Shown: one piece after another, positions 60,497 through 64,000 of the stretch
How the letters are laid out: the number at the start of each line of letters is the position of its first letter
Numbering within the stretch: position 1 is the stretch's first letter
Assembly: GCA_930367205.1 (NCBI GenBank)
Contig: OV884013.1
Coordinates: 91,327,333-91,391,332, forward strand
DNA: 64,000 nt
From: Acanthosoma haemorrhoidale
Taxonomy: Eukaryota; Arthropoda; Insecta; Hemiptera; Acanthosomatidae
Direction: 5' to 3'
Notes under the pieces: generated by a model
The model's input: only the letters and a program-made list of their open reading frames with translations
The model's database searches: none
Told to the model about the DNA's origin: nothing
Made by a program: the position numbers and the translations under genes

Positions 60497-63400
60497 GTAA
60501 ATTATATAACTTGTATACAGTACCTAAAATTCGTACATTATTGGGAAAGGCATCATGATTAAGAGTTGCCATAAAACATAATAAGATCAGAAGAACATGC
60601 TCAGAGGGAGATTAGGTATCTTGTGCTTGGATTAAGTATCTAGGTGCCTAACGCTTGAAAAAGAATAGGGACTAATCTTGATTGAAGTTCAAATAGGCAT
60701 AACAGGCCTAGGTCCAAGAAGACCACCACCGTATATATAATCTTTTCAATACATAAACTTAATACTTAAACATTTTCCTCAATTTCACATTCCTTATTAA
60801 CACATTCTTCTACTCCTAGATGTACATTTTGTTTTTAATCGTAGGCTTATCATTTGTGCAAACAAAACTTTCAATGATAAGAAACCAATGCCAGCTAATA
60901 TGGCGTAAGTCAAAAATTCACATAATCAGCCAAGACAAATATCAAGAGAATTTATTCGCGAGGTGCACCATATTAATTAGTAAGTGTATTCCCTTTTTAA
61001 ATCGAATCAGCAGTGCTAAATCTCAGAGGAGCTAAAATACCTACTAGGTTAGGGTGTTTACCGTGGCTCACTTAAGTAAGTGGAGTCGGACAATTTTCAA
61101 ATTTCATTTCGCGCTGCTAGGCCGGTTAGGTTAAGTAGCTACTCGTTTTTCCTCACGGGGATAAAGGTATCCCAACTATACCTAACCCACCAAGAAAAAA
61201 CCCATGGCTGCGTCAGGAATAGAACCAGAGTTTCCGTAACAACCGTTGACGATATCATTTACAACAGTATTAAGTTTTGTCGATCCCATCTGTCTATTTC
61301 TTGTTGGAAATGAGTTATAATTTTATAAATGCAGTTGTGTCAGTTCTGGAGCTGTATCACATATTTCGTATAAAGTACAACTCCAGTAAAGTACATATTT
61401 CGGAGTCATCTTCCTCTGAACTTAAAACTTCTTCTAAGCAGAGGGGTGATATTAAATTGAAGCGGATAAGGACGGAAAGGGTCCCAGATGTCAACCACGA
61501 CCACCGTCACTGATATCTTAATTATCTCCAGTATTAGTCACAGCTTCGTGTAAAGGATTAATATCTCGTAACTCGAAGCGTTGCGGTTTTTGGTTCATCC
61601 ATAGGAGGCTATGAACTTCTCATTAAGTATATATGTAGCTTGCGTTATATTAAACAATGGCAAAAGCACCATTCCGCTCACGTTACTGTTGATATTACAC
61701 AAATATATACAACTTGAACAATTTTCTCCATACGATTCCTTTATTATCAAGCACAAAGCGAGAGGCTATATGATTGTCATTAATATTTCTATCTTCATGT
61801 TAAATGATTAAATCGATAAGGTATTTTCCGCAACACTTTAAAATATTAAAATTACAGTTTGGTTAAAATGCAATAGTAGAAAGTAAATAAAAAACATCAA
61901 ACGTAAAAAATAGTCTTTTAGTTAACTTTGTAAATTCTAGTATAGATCATTTAAGTAAGGATTTTTTTCTCATCGCCACATCGAAAACGGTATCGCAAAA
62001 TTAATTTGAAACATATTCAAAAAAAAAATATCTGATTTATTTCATGGTAATATTTTATAGCTATTTACTATTTATTAAAAAACGATTTGATAAATTAAAA
62101 AAAATTATTTATGATCAAAATACCAAGTAGTTTTTTTCATTAAGCAAACTCGTGCGGAGTAACGTTAGAAACTCGATATTGTTTCCGTAACTAATTTTTA
62201 TACATAATTCAAAAAATGCAATTTCGTTAATAATTGATTAAAAAACATTTTATTCATTAAAAATATCGTTCAAATAAAAAGGGGAAGCTAGTTACCTTTG
62301 CGTCAATTAATTTGGATGTATCTCGCTACATTTCTACCAGTTTATTTTATATATATATTGTTTTCCAGATGAAATATGCTGGTTATTAAATCTTGAAAAT
62401 TAATGTATCACATAGATATTTATCTACCTGATACAAACAATACCCAATATGAGGAAACCTGTTTTAACTACAGTTCGTTCGCTAAGAGAATGCCGTTGAA
62501 ACTTCTCCCACTGCCAATCTTCTACTTGGTCCCTTCACTTCTGGAGAAGTCGCAAGTCAAATGATCGTTGACGTCGGTAGGTACACGATGAATCAGTGAG
62601 GCGGGTGTGGGTATGATGTAGGGAAAGGTTGAATATTCATGCCCCACTACTCAGAAGCATTTACGAACGGACAGTAGTTATAGTCAGGCATTTAAAAAAA
62701 ATGTCTACATTTTATGTCATTCTACATTTATTAGGCTGTAAAATCCAAGGGTAAGTTAACCAACACAAAAATTTTGACCTGTTAATGTTCAGTCTCTTAA
62801 TTCCCAGCCTTGACGCTAAAAATATTCAAAATATGTTTATTCTTTTTTCTTTTTTTGTAACTATCTTAATATCTTGGGTTTTTACTAGATTGGATGAGAT
62901 CCTTTTGGTCATCGACAGTTTAGTGTGCACAGGCGAATAACGCTTAGCAATAGGGGAACTGGACTATGATGACTACGGGGCTATGAGTCATCTCTAAGTG
63001 AATACCTGTGTACGGTTTGAAAGCTCCCATGTCCGGCTCGTATACGAACTGCTAAATATTCTCATTCTTAATTTAATTAACGCTTGTCGCAAACAATACT
63101 GTCAAATCTCAGTACGGTTGTGAATGTCAAACTTTCGTTACCATATAATGACTAGTCGGGATGTGAACAATTGAGCGATATTAATTTATTTGATTTAGAA
63201 GTAATTAGGAATGGAAATCAAACGGTATTATGCAACAATAGGCAAACTAGCTTCTAGCTAATTGTAATGGGATAATTGTTTTTGATCGCTCATTGGTGTA
63301 CTGTAGTTAAAATAATCAAACCGAGCCAATGCAGATTTTCCTACCTTAAACCTAAAAGATCGCTTTCTGCTCCACTGTCCAAAATGTAGGCATCGCCATT

Positions 63401-64000
63401 GACCGAACCTTACCCTGCAAACCCCTAATCTAGAATCTCTCACCACCGAAAGTTAAAAACAAAAAATAATAAAACACAACAGATACAAAACTGGTCATAA
63501 CCCTTAAAATCAGTAATTATTTTTTAACCTCTTAATTGGATCACATTACAAACTAATTTTAATATCTTCAGTAATGCCTCACTACAATGTATGTTGTTTT
63601 ATTTAATTATTATTATCCTATTATTTCCCTATTTAAATCTTACAGTGTGTTAGCTGAAATTGCGATGTATACCTTTTACAATTTTAATTTTTAAGGCAAT
63701 TCTGCAATAACAATGGTTTAAGATGAACTGTTGTCACTTGGGACATGAATTCCGAAATTATACAGGAGGAGACAAAACTAAAAAAAAGTGATACATTTTC
63801 GTTAAGACAATTTAATGTTTACAGAAATGTAAGGACTTGTGAGCCCTTTCCTCTACCCTTTGTTCCTAGTACCTGAGACCGAATGTATCCTCCACACAGA
63901 GTTTGATAAATTTATTTTGACAACTGTCAACAAAGTCCTGTAATTATTTTTGGCGATGCCAATGCAAGAAGCCTTCTGCACAGATCGTTCTCGATGAAGC
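60497..64000 (+). other. downstream intron of the CARP gene or intergenic DNA
   Basis: It starts with the donor GTAAAT. No further exon with carbonic-anhydrase motifs is recognised before the window ends, so the gene continues outside or in an intron. A SINE candidate lies at 61080-61260. The rest is AT-rich without supported genes. Confidence 0.5.
61080..61260 (-). mobile_element. tRNA-derived SINE candidate
   Basis: On the minus strand TATCGTCAACGG (box A-like, about 61256-61245) precedes GGTTCTATTCC (box B-like, about 61229-61217). They are followed by a T-rich linker and GC-richer body to about 61080. The spacing suits a Pol III promoter. No second copy is seen in the window. Confidence 0.45.

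Noticed and set aside
60497..60562. Continuation of the CARP exon frame to 60562
   Set aside because: The donor GTAAAT at 60497 falls where the carbonic-anhydrase homology ends; the rest is intron.

Overview
The window looks like a piece of an arthropod, probably insect, nuclear genome. It is AT-rich, gene-poor, and made mostly of intron or intergenic DNA and retrotransposon debris. The assignment rests on spliced exons with GT/AG borders, a carbonic-anhydrase-related protein of the animal CARP X/XI type, jockey-like LINEs, a mariner-type TIR pair, tRNA-like SINE heads, and long CT, TA and AGT microsatellites. Nothing bacterial (operons, Shine-Dalgarno sites, CRISPR) is present. The exact order or species cannot be read from this sequence.

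Layout. 1-3.5 kb: a 5'-truncated jockey-like LINE with a mariner-type MITE inside it, followed by a gag-only LTR retrotransposon derivative flanked by a 4-bp target duplication. 6.6-8.3 kb: a fragment of a second LINE family (C) next to a TA microsatellite and a small tandem repeat. 8.3-24.4 kb: mostly unremarkable AT-rich DNA. It holds a 237-bp CT tract, tRNA-like elements, LINE-B copies, a degenerate LINE with an FADD box, a duplicated 190-bp segment and a long poly-T. 24.9-29.75 kb: the best preserved element, a full-length jockey-like LINE on the minus strand with ORF1, ORF2, a 5' UTR and a 12-bp target duplication. 34.2-34.55 kb: a short retroposon with poly(A) at both ends and a strong internal stem-loop. 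36.8-52 kb: scattered LINE-B 3' ends and a 5'-truncated plus-strand jockey copy. 54.2-60.5 kb: the only host gene I can support, two internal exons of a CARP X/XI-like gene on the plus strand. The 4.3-kb intron between them contains a 1.2-kb foldback element with a 274-bp inverted repeat.

The transposon history can partly be ordered by nesting. A mariner-type MITE sits in a jockey 3' UTR. A LINE-B copy sits in another jockey tail. The LTR element lost pol and part of its 3' LTR after insertion. Jockey copies differ in the number of 37-bp repeats in their 3' UTR. I found no clearly new multi-gene system. The most unusual structures are the foldback element in the CARP intron, the retroposon with two poly(A) tracts, and the arrangement of the jockey ORFs: same frame, two stops between them, and no ATG for ORF2.
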